The notes beneath the pieces are model-generated. The model made no database searches. It was given only the letters and a program-made list of their open reading frames with translations, and was not told the DNA's origin. Both the position numbers and the translations under genes were made by a program. Positions 40,985 to 48,961 of a DNA stretch of 64,000 nucleotides are shown piece by piece (position 1 is the first letter of the stretch; each line of letters opens with the position of its first letter). The DNA comes from Oceanispirochaeta sp963676905 (GTDB taxonomy: Bacteria > Spirochaetota > Spirochaetia > DSM-2461): positions 3,224,001 to 3,288,000 of the forward strand of contig CAXXVE010000001.1 in assembly GCA_963676905.2 (NCBI GenBank). The letters are read 5' to 3'.

Positions 40985-43483
40985 ATGATTAAGAGAATAC
41001 TCGGTATATCACTGATACTTATCCCCCTGCTTACATCCTGTGTCACAACAACAGAAGTAACTGAACCTGAACCCGTTGTTGAAGAAGCCAAGGATGGGAG
41101 TCTCCACTCTCTGGTTCAGAGCAGAGACAGCCAAGGACTTGAGAAGCTCTTTAAGATAGATATTGATGTGAATGAAAGAGACAGCAGCGGGCGTACCGCG
41201 CTGCACATAGCAGCCGAAGAGGGAGCCAGTGATATTGTACAGCTTCTTCTTCTGCAGAAGGCGGACCCCAATGCTCTGGACAATCAGGGCCGCACTCCCC
41301 TCCATCTGGCCGTTGCCGGGAATCATCCTGATACAGCCTCGGTTCTTGTCGCCGGCAAAGCCGATATATACCTGAAAGACCAGAGCTCACAGAGCCCTGT
41401 GGAAAGCTCATTTTCATCCCTTTCCATGCTGAAAGCCCTTGTCAATGAAGGCAATGTCAATTCCGGCAGCGTCGCATCAGGATCGCTGCTTCACATGGCT
41501 GCTGCCAACGGTAATGCCGATGCCGCTGAATATCTACTGGAACAGGGAGCAAATCCCAATGTAAGAAACAGTGAAGGTCTTCTTCCTGTAGATGTGGCAC
41601 TCTCTGACAGAGGAAGCCTGAACAAGGCCAGGGTTGCATCCCTGCTTGTAAAATCGGGATCCCTGAGACCTCAGGATGAATCTTTCAAATACTTTCACAC
41701 CCTCTATGGCCAGAAAGACATCAACTACCGCTTTGATTTTGGCCAGACCGCACTTCATATCGCCGCCGAACTCGGTCATGAAGGAGTTGTTAAACTGCTT
41801 CTTGAAGAAGGTTCTGAAATAACAAATCGTGACAAACCCGGTAATACAGCCATTCACAGCGCAGTAAGAGGGGGCTATAAAAATATTGTATCCCTCCTGA
41901 TCTCAGCCGGGGCAGATGTGAATGCCACAGACTACAACAGCAATGTTCCCCTCCATATGGCCATGACCCTGGACAGGGATACCGAAATTCTCAGACTCCT
42001 CCTCGGGGCCGGAGCCAATGTCAATGCCAAGAACAGTTTTGGTAATACAGCCCTTCATCTGAGCGTAACGTTGAACCGCGACAGAAGCGCCGCAGAACTG
42101 CTTCTGGAGTACGGAGCTGTACTAGAAAGCAGAAATAAAAACGGTAATACTCCGCTCCTTGAAGCTGTTGACCGGGGAAATGCACAGATTGCCCTCCTCC
42201 TCCTGCAGCGGGGCGCCGATATCTTTGCAAGAAACAACAAGGGGGACACCCCCATAAGCATGAGTCTGCGCCGGGGCGTCACAACTCTGAGCTGGTTTAT
42301 GACCTCTGAAAATATCAATGCCCAGGACAACGAGGGCAACAGCGCCCTTCATATGGCCGTTCTTATGACAGCCAGCAATGATGTCATCCGTTTCCTGCTT
42401 GAAAACGGAGCTGAAATTGACAGCCGGAACTTTGCAGGAGATACAGCCCTACATCTTGCCGTTGAGAAGGAAAACACAGATCTAACTGATCAGTTTTTGA
42501 CTCTTGGCGGAGATATTTATGTAGAGAACAATGCCGGCGAAACTCCCCTGAGCCAGTCCTTTGAAAAGGGACCTGAGTTTGTAGACCGTTTTCTTATTGA
42601 AGCCGTAGTTGAAAAAACTGACAGCCTGAACTATACCCCTCTCTTTCACGCTGTACTCTGGGAGAAACCTGAAATTGTCAGAGTGATCCTGGACAAGGGT
42701 GCAGCCATCAACAGGAAAAGCCTTATCGGATCCACTCCCCTTCACGAAGCCGTTAAAACGGGAAATGTTGAAATTGCCGGAATACTGCTGAGAGCGGGAG
42801 CGGATGTTGATGCCACAGACAATCAGGGCAATACTCCGCTTCACGAAATTGTTTACTGGAATTCCCTGAATCTGGCGGAACTTTTGATTTCCGCAGGTGC
42901 CGACATCAACAAGAAGAACCTGGGTGGCAGAAGCGCCTTTCATGAAGCAGTCATCAACGGTGACTTTGAAATGTGCAGCTACCTTATCAAGCAGGGAGCC
43001 AACCTTGAAGTACGCGACAACAGCGGCAAGACACCCCTTTTTGATACCATCATCGATGGTGACACAGCCCTGATGGAGCTGCTTATCAGCCAGGGAAGCT
43101 CCATACAGAAGCGTGACAATCAGGGAAACACACCTCTTCATGCTGCGGTAATCGTTGATAACGAGGAAGCCGTCAAGTATCTGTTCAACCTGAAAGCTGA
43201 TATCTTCGCAAGCAACAAGAACGGAGCTTCCCCTCTGAGTCTTGTCATTGCCGGTGGTACTGATATGGTAAACAGGTTCCTTAATTATGAAAATATTAAT
43301 GCAAGGGACAATAACGGCAACACTCCCCTCCATATAGCAGCCTCGATGAAGGCCTCTGCGGGTATTCTTCAGCAGATGATTGAAAAGGGTGCGGATAAGG
43401 AAGCCAGAAACAATCTGGGCCAGCGTCCATACGACAAGGCTGTAGATATCAAGTATGAAGCGGGGCTTGATCTACTTTACTGA
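40985..43483 (+). CDS. Lipoprotein made of about twenty ankyrin repeats
   Basis: A signal peptide ends in LLTSC (Cys 19), so the protein is probably a lipoprotein exposed at an envelope surface. After a short acidic linker the whole 790-residue remainder is ankyrin repeats, recognisable as recurrent NxxGxTxLHxAxxxG and LLxxGAxxx patterns (for example GRTALHIAAEEGASDIVQLL). Several repeats are degenerate. Ankyrin arrays bind proteins; the partner is unknown. The gene is preceded by AAGGA and followed by a terminator. Long ankyrin proteins are common in bacteria with complex envelopes or hosts, but neither is shown here. Confidence 0.88.
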   Translation: MIKRILGISLILIPLLTSCVTTTEVTEPEPVVEEAKDGSLHSLVQSRDSQGLEKLFKIDIDVNERDSSGRTALHIAAEEGASDIVQLLLLQKADPNALDNQGRTPLHLAVAGNHPDTASVLVAGKADIYLKDQSSQSPVESSFSSLSMLKALVNEGNVNSGSVASGSLLHMAAANGNADAAEYLLEQGANPNVRNSEGLLPVDVALSDRGSLNKARVASLLVKSGSLRPQDESFKYFHTLYGQKDINYRFDFGQTALHIAAELGHEGVVKLLLEEGSEITNRDKPGNTAIHSAVRGGYKNIVSLLISAGADVNATDYNSNVPLHMAMTLDRDTEILRLLLGAGANVNAKNSFGNTALHLSVTLNRDRSAAELLLEYGAVLESRNKNGNTPLLEAVDRGNAQIALLLLQRGADIFARNNKGDTPISMSLRRGVTTLSWFMTSENINAQDNEGNSALHMAVLMTASNDVIRFLLENGAEIDSRNFAGDTALHLAVEKENTDLTDQFLTLGGDIYVENNAGETPLSQSFEKGPEFVDRFLIEAVVEKTDSLNYTPLFHAVLWEKPEIVRVILDKGAAINRKSLIGSTPLHEAVKTGNVEIAGILLRAGADVDATDNQGNTPLHEIVYWNSLNLAELLISAGADINKKNLGGRSAFHEAVINGDFEMCSYLIKQGANLEVRDNSGKTPLFDTIIDGDTALMELLISQGSSIQKRDNQGNTPLHAAVIVDNEEAVKYLFNLKADIFASNKNGASPLSLVIAGGTDMVNRFLNYENINARDNNGNTPLHIAASMKASAGILQQMIEKGADKEARNNLGQRPYDKAVDIKYEAGLDLLY

Positions 43484-43541
43484 TCATTGACTATAACTGG
43501 ATGATTTTGTTTCGGCAAAATCCCCGCAATATTTAAAATCG

Positions 43542-43578
43542 GACCCGGTCTGCTTCTCTGCGGATCGGGTCTTTTTTT
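43542..43578 (+). terminator. Rho-independent terminator of the ankyrin gene
   Basis: The arms GACCCGGTC and GATCGGGTC pair (with one G-T pair) and are followed by a run of seven T. It lies about 60 bases beyond the stop codon. Confidence 0.85.
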
Positions 43579-43590
43579 AGTAAATTGAAC

Positions 43591-43709
43591 GGGGTCGGGC
43601 TAATACGGGCTCCGCTGCCGCTCCGGCCTCCTCACCCCCTGAAGGGGTCTGCGGGGTCCCGCTGCGCGGCCCTCCATATCCCTTTTTGGTTCGGGCATTG
43701 GGTATTGAT
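43591..43709. repeat. Dispersed GC-rich repeat, left copy
   Basis: A block of about 119 bases that recurs at 48152-48315. Shared landmarks are GGGGTCGGGCT, GGCTCCGCT, CGCTCCGGCC, CCCCCTGAAGGGG, GTCCCGCTGCGCGGCCCTCC and TATCCCTTTTTGGTTCGGG. It is non-coding and far more G+C-rich than the genes beside it. Together with the flanking terminator and hairpin it fills the 376-base gap before the next gene. Confidence 0.8.
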
Positions 43710-43752
43710 AGTCATAGGATTTGACTGTTCTGCGTGTGTTGAAAATAAGAGT

Positions 43753-43808
43753 CCCATAAGAATCGGCTGAAACTGACAGCGGTCTACAGGTTATCCTGGT
43801 CTTATGGG
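43753..43808. repeat. Hairpin repeat, copy 1 (CCCATAAGA ... TCTTATGGG)
   Basis: A perfect nine-base inverted repeat, CCCATAAGA and TCTTATGGG, encloses 38 bases that also pair partly (AACTG with CAGGTT). The sequence before it (TTGATAGTCATAGG and AGAGTCCCATAAG) is also found before copy 2 at 48497. It sits just downstream of the TPR lipoprotein stop. Function unknown. Confidence 0.6.
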
Positions 43809-43859
43809 GATTAGAAAAATACTGAATGATATGAATAATCCGATATTACAACTATAAAG

Positions 43860-44873
43860 TTAAGATTTTACTCTAGATTCCATTAATATTCTGAAAAGAG
43901 GATTATTACTAAAATAGTCTTCAAATTCTTCAACACTTTTTAAACCATTAATTAGAATTCCTTTCTCTAAACTGAGGCGGTATTCCTTATAATAATCAAA
44001 TGCAGCAGCATAATCTGCAAGGAGATAATAATAAAATGCATAATACATTTTCGAATATGGATCTCGAGGAGAAATAGTCAATGATTTTTCCAGAAATTCT
44101 TTAGCATTTTCCATTTTACCTTGAAGTAATTTAAGAAAAGCTAAATCCGCATAGCAAAACCAATAATCACTATGTTCTTTAAGAAGGTCAATATAGAATT
44201 CTTCTGCTTCTTTGAATTTTTTCAATCTTATTAACCAATTACCATATGAGTTATAGATAAGCATATTATCTGGATCAATTTCCACAGCTTTTCTATACTG
44301 CATTTTGAAAGATTCAAAGTCTCCACTAACTCCATAAATCTCACCTAACCTTAAAATGAGGATTGGATTCATTGAATCGTATTTTATTGCATTAAGAACT
44401 GCATCAAATGCTTTATCAAATTCCTCTTTCTGCATATAAGCATTTGATAAAGAATTAAAAGGATTTGGTTGTTTTGAGTCCTCTGGAAATATCAAAACAG
44501 CTTGTTCCAACAATTCAATTGCTTTATCTATTTCGTTCGCGATCAAATATGACGAACCTAAACTTTTAACTATTATATATTTTTCTGAGTTAATCTCGTA
44601 TGCTTTTTCATAGTCATCAATATAAGAATGTATATTATTTACAGAGTCTTCTAACTCAAGATATAATCCATGATGATAAAAATACTTATCATCCCGATTT
44701 TCATTTTTTATGTTTTTTTCCAAATACTGCACAGCATCATTATATTTCCCTGATCTTGCAAGTTTGTTTGCATGTAGATGGACTTCATCCACAGAACCAA
44801 TATCATCACGACCATGGCAACCAACAAAAATAAAAAATAAAAACAGATAGATATATATCTTGTAATTTGTCAT
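43860..44873 (-). CDS. TPR lipoprotein of the accessory island
   Basis: The signal peptide ends in FVGC (Cys 19). The mature part has at least six TPR units (YDAVQYLEKNIKN-like KYNDAVQYLEKNIK, EIDKAIELLEQAVLIFPED, EFDKAFDAVLNAIKYDSMNP, KMENAKEFLEKSLTISPRDP). The gene is visibly A+T-rich compared with core genes, suggesting recent acquisition. It begins 12 bases after the end of the decayed Rhs tip on the same strand, the place where an immunity gene would be expected. TPR proteins are not common immunity proteins, so this is only positional evidence. Confidence 0.75.
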   Translation of the reverse strand: MTNYKIYIYLFLFFIFVGCHGRDDIGSVDEVHLHANKLARSGKYNDAVQYLEKNIKNENRDDKYFYHHGLYLELEDSVNNIHSYIDDYEKAYEINSEKYIIVKSLGSSYLIANEIDKAIELLEQAVLIFPEDSKQPNPFNSLSNAYMQKEEFDKAFDAVLNAIKYDSMNPILILRLGEIYGVSGDFESFKMQYRKAVEIDPDNMLIYNSYGNWLIRLKKFKEAEEFYIDLLKEHSDYWFCYADLAFLKLLQGKMENAKEFLEKSLTISPRDPYSKMYYAFYYYLLADYAAAFDYYKEYRLSLEKGILINGLKSVEEFEDYFSNNPLFRILMESRVKS

Positions 44874-44885
44874 CTTTTCTCTCTT

Positions 44886-45743
44886 CTAATAATCTAAAGG
44901 AATACTATCCAATCTTCGAGCAGCTTCTTGGGCTGAATTTGTAAGCTCTTCTGATTTACCATTTTCGAGTGCAGCAAATGGGTCATCTTATGTTGAGACC
45001 ATCATAGAAACACCTATTTCAAAGTAAACAACACCCTCAATACCCTCTCCAACATCATTCTCCATCGGATTAATCAACTCTCACCCCGCCGGGTCACTAA
45101 TCACCAACTTCGATATTTACGGATTCTGATACCGTGCTGACATATAGTACAGCCCGGTATCAGAATCCCACTCCTTGCCGGAAAACCTGTAGGGGATCAT
45201 GTCATACTTGCTGCTTTCGTTCTGGTCTAAGATCCACTTCTCTCCGTAGGGGGTGTCTTCCATATGCTCAGACACATCTCCCTCGTAGTCAGTAATAACA
45301 TTTGAACTTGATAAGTGGTCGGTATGGTAGTAGAAGGTATGGGTCTTTTCATACTCGATATCTCCGTCCTCATAGTTCAGCTTACTGGCTATCCTGGTCT
45401 CTCCTATGTAGATGTTCTTGGTCTGTCTGAGTTTGCCGGTACCGTCTGTATCGGCTTCCAGCCACATGCTGTCGAAGTAGAGGGTTTCTCCCAGGTTGGA
45501 GTATTTAACTGTCCTCTCCCCTTCGTGGTCGTAGGAGTAGGATGTGGTGTAGTTTCTGTCTGAGGTACCTGTAAGCCTGTTCTCTTCGTCCCAGCTGTAC
45601 AGACGGCAGTAGGTGGAGTCTGTTTCTCCTGTATCGTCAATTCTTGACCAGCCCCAGGCCTGGTTGGCACTGGTGACTCCGGTTACGGGGGTGGAGTACA
45701 TGAAGGTTTTGCTTACTGAATCATCACTGTGGCCGCCTTGGCG
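44886..45743 (-). pseudogene. Decayed Rhs-repeat tip (3' part, 5' part cut off by IS21)
   Basis: The frame encodes RHS core sequence (FYYHTDHLSSSNVITDYEGD, PYRFSGKEWDSDTGLYYMSA) nearly identical to the intact copy at 50.1-51.5 kb. After RYQNP the same frame runs on through two stops (TAA where the intact copy has Glu, TGA where it has Trp in DPAGWELINPMEN) and then a third TAA, ending at a TAG after LDSIPLDY. The tail residues between the second stop and the end (GEGIEGVVYFEIGVSM, DDPFAALENGKSEELTNS) differ from the other copy and are probably the relic of its own C-terminal toxin. The IS element splits it upstream. Confidence 0.8.
45736..45743. repeat. IS21 target site duplication, left copy
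   Basis: CCTTGGCG borders the left IS end and recurs at 47900-47907. The uninterrupted second Rhs tip contains this word once at the equivalent site, so it was duplicated on insertion. Confidence 0.9.
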
Positions 45744-45870
45744 TGTAAGCAACGAAGTTAAACTGCAGTAAATCCCCGGAGTCTATTTGCAGGGTCCGGC
45801 ACAAGAAAAAGGAGGTAACCTCCGATGGTTTAGGTAACCACACCAAAGACCAGAAGGAGGCACCTCCCTA

Positions 45871-46995
45871 ATGTTGGAGCTGCAAATGCATGAAGCCCAT
45901 TTACTACGTCGGCAGAAGTACACGATAAGTCAAATTGCCGATGAACTCGGATGTTCAGAACGAACTGTTTATTACTACCTTTCAGAGACTCCACGCAAAC
46001 GGAAGAAGCGGATATATACGAGCAAGCTCGACCCATTCAAACCGTTCATTGACAGCGTAATTGAAGAGACTCCGGATTACAACCGGGAAGTACTTCTTAC
46101 AGAGTTAAAAAAGAGGGGATTCTCCGGAGAGATCACTATACTACGTGACTATGCGGCGAAGGTTGCTCATCGAGTGGCAAAGAAGGCCGTAATCAGGTTT
46201 GAGACAATCCCCGGACTTCAGGCCCAGGTGGATTGGAAGGAAGCCGGGCTACGAGATGTCGGCGGGGAGAAAATGAAGGTCTATGCCTTCAACATGATTC
46301 TTGGATACAGCAGGACGCCATTTACCATCCACACCACAAAGATGGATCAGGCTACTGTTCTGGCCTGTCATGTCTTGGCTTTCCACCATTTCGGAGCGGT
46401 CCCGTGTGAGATTCTTTACGACAACATGAAAACGGCCTTCATTCGGGACTCAGAAGGATTGTGGCGGCCGAATAGGCACCTGCTACGTCTAGCCAATCAT
46501 TACGGATTTATCCCTCGACGTTGCCGTGTACGTCGTCCTCAAACCAAGGGAAAGGTTGAACGGTATATCAAAACCTATGAGGATGGTTTTCTGCGTTACC
46601 TGGAAAACGGTTTGACGATTGATGAGATGGATGATCGTGTGAACAGATGGATCTCAAATCTGATGACCAAGAAGCTGCGGGATTTCAATGAAACCAGGCA
46701 GGACCGCTTCAGTGAAGACAAGAAAGCGATGTTGTTGTTGCCTGATACAGACTTTGATTGTCGTTCCCAGCATATTCTCACGGTTAACAGGGAGTCTACG
46801 GTCATCCATAAGACCAACCGTTTCAGCGTTCCCCCCAAATATATTGGCCATAAACTGATTCTGAGGATTCATCCCTTGGACGGTGATGGGGCACTCTACG
46901 ATTCGGAGCAAATAGTTCGTGATATCCCCCGCGTTACCGGACGTAACGGCTCTGCAGGTCTTATGGAAGGAACAGTCGGGCCCACAAACCAATAA
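45871..46995 (+). CDS. istA: IstA transposase of IS21 family, C-terminus frameshifted
   Basis: IstA carries an N-terminal helix-turn-helix (YTISQIADELGCSERTVYYYL) and a DDE integrase core: D in AQVDWKEAG, D in EILYDNMKTAF and E in KGKVERYIK. After IVRDIPR the frame goes astray and stops at 46995. If one base of the C5 run at 46926-46930 is removed, the frame continues (ALPDVTALQVLWKEQSG ... RNPMVYDDLFEVSA) to a TGA at 47077 that overlaps the istB ATG. That tail (VYDDLF) is typical of IstA. So either the run carries an extra C in this copy, or a programmed slip at C5 produces the full ~401-residue protein. Confidence 0.9.
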   Translation: MLELQMHEAHLLRRQKYTISQIADELGCSERTVYYYLSETPRKRKKRIYTSKLDPFKPFIDSVIEETPDYNREVLLTELKKRGFSGEITILRDYAAKVAHRVAKKAVIRFETIPGLQAQVDWKEAGLRDVGGEKMKVYAFNMILGYSRTPFTIHTTKMDQATVLACHVLAFHHFGAVPCEILYDNMKTAFIRDSEGLWRPNRHLLRLANHYGFIPRRCRVRRPQTKGKVERYIKTYEDGFLRYLENGLTIDEMDDRVNRWISNLMTKKLRDFNETRQDRFSEDKKAMLLLPDTDFDCRSQHILTVNRESTVIHKTNRFSVPPKYIGHKLILRIHPLDGDGALYDSEQIVRDIPRVTGRNGSAGLMEGTVGPTNQ

Positions 46996-47073
46996 ACCGG
47001 CTTCTGAAAGAAAAGAACCCGAAGTCGATACTCGAAACCCCATGGTTTATGATGATCTGTTCGAGGTGTCAGC

Positions 47074-47841
47074 ATGAGTCAGATATCCGTATCATTTCTC
47101 ACAGAACGCATGGAATCTCTGGGGCTAACATCTATGGCAGCCTCCTTTGAGAGCTATCTTGGGCATCCTCAGCGGCATGAACAGCCACTGCTTGAAGCCA
47201 TTGCCGATTTATTGGAGACGGAGGCCATACCACGGTCTGAGCGAAAGGCCAGAATGAGGTTGAAGCTATCTGGTATCCCCCAGGAGAAAGGTCTGGATGA
47301 GTTTGAACTGGATTGGCTTCAGGGCGGTCTATCAAAGAAGACGTTCTCTGAACTCTCCTCGCTGGCGTTCATCGATCGCCGTGAGAACGTCGTCCTGATG
47401 GGGCCGAGTGGGCTGGGCAAGACGCATCTCTTATTGGCACTGGGAGCCAAGGCCTGCCGGGAAGGTTACACGGCCTACTACATCACCGCTATGGATCTCT
47501 TCGAGCGGCTTAGCCGCGCCAGGGAACAGGGAAAGCTTAAATCCAAGCTGAAGTGGTTTTGTAAGCCCCATCTATTGCTTATGGATGAGGTTGGTTATGA
47601 AAATCTTACTCCGGAGCAGGCTACACTGTTCTTTCAGCTGGTTAATGCCCGTTATGAGACAGGAAGCATTATCATGACGACAAACAAGACCTTTGGGAAA
47701 TGGGGTGAAATTATGGCTGACGATGCTGTTGCCACGGCTACTCTGGACAGACTTTTACACCATGTTCATGTTGTCAGTTTACAGGGAGATTCATACCGGA
47801 TGAAGGACCGGATGAAAATGGGAGTCGTTGACTTCCTTTAA
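47074..47841 (+). CDS. istB: IstB, IS21-family helper ATPase
   Basis: A DnaC-like AAA+ protein of 255 residues with Walker A MGPSGLGKTHLLLALG, Walker B LLLMDEVGYENL and the C-terminal DRLLHHVHVVSLQGDSYRM typical of IstB. It regulates and assists the IstA transposase in choosing target DNA. The start ATG overlaps the restored istA stop by ATGA. No frame damage is seen. Confidence 0.95.
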   Translation: MSQISVSFLTERMESLGLTSMAASFESYLGHPQRHEQPLLEAIADLLETEAIPRSERKARMRLKLSGIPQEKGLDEFELDWLQGGLSKKTFSELSSLAFIDRRENVVLMGPSGLGKTHLLLALGAKACREGYTAYYITAMDLFERLSRAREQGKLKSKLKWFCKPHLLLMDEVGYENLTPEQATLFFQLVNARYETGSIIMTTNKTFGKWGEIMADDAVATATLDRLLHHVHVVSLQGDSYRMKDRMKMGVVDFL

Positions 47842-47899
47842 GCCGTGAACCTGCAATTCCATTCCGGTGGAAAACTGCAAATTAGCTCCGGTGTTGACA

Positions 47900-47907
47900 C
47901 CTTGGCG
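47900..47907. repeat. IS21 target site duplication, right copy
   Basis: CCTTGGCG directly follows the right IS end (GTTGACA), matching the left copy. Confidence 0.9.
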
Positions 47908-47985
47908 TTCTTCAGTGACATTGCCGTTGGGGTCGTAGCGGTAGTACATGTCTCTGATGACTTCGGCCTGGTGGGGAGCGTCGTG
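47900..47985 (-). pseudogene. Rhs tip, 5' remnant cut off by IS21
   Basis: On the minus strand this encodes HDAPHQAEVIRDMYYRYDPN and NVTEERQ, the sequence that begins the homologous part of the intact Rhs tip. Joined across the IS it continues into the 3' fragment at 44886-45743. Homology to the second tip stops just before HDAPHQ, so even before the IS entered this was only a tip of an Rhs protein, not a whole one. Confidence 0.8.
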
Positions 47986-48034
47986 TCTGCTGGCAAAATC
48001 CCCACAGAGCGTGGGCGGTGAGTAGGATCGGGAA

Positions 48035-48096
48035 GGTATACCTCCTTGCTCAGACAGGTCCTCGCCTTCGGCTCCGGAACTCGCCGGAGGTATACC
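48035..48096. repeat. Inverted repeat around a short GC-rich loop
   Basis: GGTATACCTCC (48035-48045) and GGAGGTATACC (48086-48096) are an exact 11-base inverted repeat with a palindromic GGTATACC core, around 40 bases that also contain GCCTTCGGC. It lies in the ~700-base non-coding stretch between the Rhs remnant and the toxin gene, which otherwise holds only repeats and a weak 68-codon open frame. Confidence 0.5.
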
Positions 48097-48151
48097 CTCC
48101 CTTCCTGTCACAGCATTATGCTTATGGGGGAATTGTCCATGCAGTGAGTGT

Positions 48152-48315
48152 GGGGTCGGGCTGCTCCTGGCTCCGCTATCGCTCCGGCCCCCGGATACAT
48201 GACCTGGTCACAAGCTGCAAGCAGCTTGTGACCAGGTTTCTCGCCCCCTGAAGGGGGCTGCGGGTCCCGCTGCGCGGCCCTCCGTATCCCTTTTTGGTTC
48301 GGGAAGTGGGTATTG
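48152..48315. repeat. Dispersed GC-rich repeat, right copy, with inserted palindrome
   Basis: This matches the block at 43591-43709 in order and strand, but a segment of about 45 bases has been inserted after GCTCCGGCC. The insert contains the perfect palindrome at 48202-48237. The remaining ends match the left copy closely (GTCCCGCTGCGCGGCCCTCC, then TATCCCTTTTTGGTTCGGG and GGGTATTG). Confidence 0.8.
48202..48237. repeat. Perfect 17-bp palindrome
   Basis: ACCTGGTCACAAGCTGC and GCAGCTTGTGACCAGGT are separated by only AA. There are no mismatches. It has no T run, so it is not a terminator of the ordinary kind. The left copy of the surrounding repeat lacks it, so it is an insertion. Confidence 0.85.
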
Positions 48316-48496
48316 TGAATGCTTTGGGAATATATTTTCCTGGTTGAGAACTTTTCATGATTTCTTAACGGTGTGGGAGTCATTCAAAACCTTTTAATAT
48401 ACATGTGTGATTTATAGGATCATTTTAGCATTCTTTGCGGGGTTTGGAAATTGATAGGCATGGGTTTTGATAGCTGCCTGTTTTGGAAACTAGAGA

Positions 48497-48534
48497 CCCA
48501 TAAGGTCTGGCTGAATCTATCAGGTGTACTTATG
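48497..48534. repeat. Hairpin repeat, copy 2 (degraded)
   Basis: ACCCATAAGG begins the element and CTTATG ends it; the upstream sequence (TTGATAGGCATGGGTTTTGA, then AGAGACCCATAAG) matches that before copy 1. Inner pairing is weaker than in copies 1 and 3. Confidence 0.4.
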
Positions 48535-48688
48535 TCGATTCTATTTCGCCCTAGGGGTTGCAGGCTCCCGTTTCACCGCCCTACGATCCTTTTGGCTTTG
48601 GGATGGATTGCTTATCTCTCTATACAGATATTTGGATCTGTGAGAAATATACATTGATTAAGTAACCATTTATAGGTTACTATTAACC

Positions 48689-48961
48689 ATGTACAAGGTC
48701 AGGATCAAAAAGAAAGTCCTTAGAAATGTTGAAAAGATGCCAAAATCAAGGCAAGCAGATTTCTTTGACCTGATAGAGGATTTAAGATCGGAAGGTCCGA
48801 TTCAAAAAGGTTGGCCAAATTTCAGCCCTCTTGATCCTCAGAAGACAACTTTCCATTGCCATCTTAGTTATCACTGGGTGGCATGCTGGAAGGTTCTAGA
48901 AAATGATGAAATGGAGTTGGAGGTTTATTATGCTGGCAGTCGTGAAAAAGCCCCATATTGA
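48689..48961 (+). CDS. RelE/HigB-type toxin of a toxin-antitoxin pair
   Basis: A 90-residue basic protein with the ParE/RelE fold pattern: KKKVLRNVEKMPKSRQADFFDLIEDL, a central WPNFSPLDP loop, HCHLSYHWVACWKVLENDEM and ELEVYYAGSREKAPY, the last being typical of the C-terminal strand. Such toxins cut mRNA on the ribosome. The antitoxin gene overlaps its 3' end, toxin first as in higBA and related systems. The exact subfamily cannot be named from sequence alone. Confidence 0.8.
   Translation: MYKVRIKKKVLRNVEKMPKSRQADFFDLIEDLRSEGPIQKGWPNFSPLDPQKTTFHCHLSYHWVACWKVLENDEMELEVYYAGSREKAPY

Larger units (their letters stand above)
45744..47899 (+). mobile_element. IS21-family insertion sequence
   Basis: The 2156-base element begins TGTAAGCAAC and ends GGTGTTGACA, giving TG...CA termini as in IS21. 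Both ends carry the internal repeat CCGGA-N5/6-TTGCAG: once at the left (45774-45792) and twice at the right (47851-47870 and 47875-47893, inverted). It encodes IstA and IstB in the usual order with ATGA coupling after correcting a frameshift. It is flanked by an exact 8-bp direct duplication, CCTTGGCG, and removing element plus one copy restores the Rhs reading frame as in the second Rhs tip. Confidence 0.93.

Noticed and set aside
42482..43333. Open frame of 283 codons on the minus strand opposite the ankyrin gene
   Set aside because: The periodic codon use of ankyrin repeats keeps the opposite strand free of stops; the plus-strand protein is clear.
40985..43483. Regular ~99-base periodicity suggesting a tandem DNA repeat or CRISPR
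   Set aside because: The period is that of 33-residue ankyrin repeats in one long reading frame, with diverged DNA and no spacers.
43585..43770. 61-codon open frame in the left dispersed repeat
   Set aside because: It lies entirely in the GC-rich repeat and hairpin and has no counterpart kept open in the right copy.
47791..48111. Minus-strand open frame through the right IS end, the Rhs remnant and the repeat region
   Set aside because: Its middle is the Rhs remnant, but the frame joins IS, remnant and repeat sequence by chance; listed only as a pseudogene fragment.
48451..48657. 68-codon open frame after the dispersed repeat
   Set aside because: It overlaps hairpin copy 2, lacks a clear ribosome site and has no family features; too weak to call.
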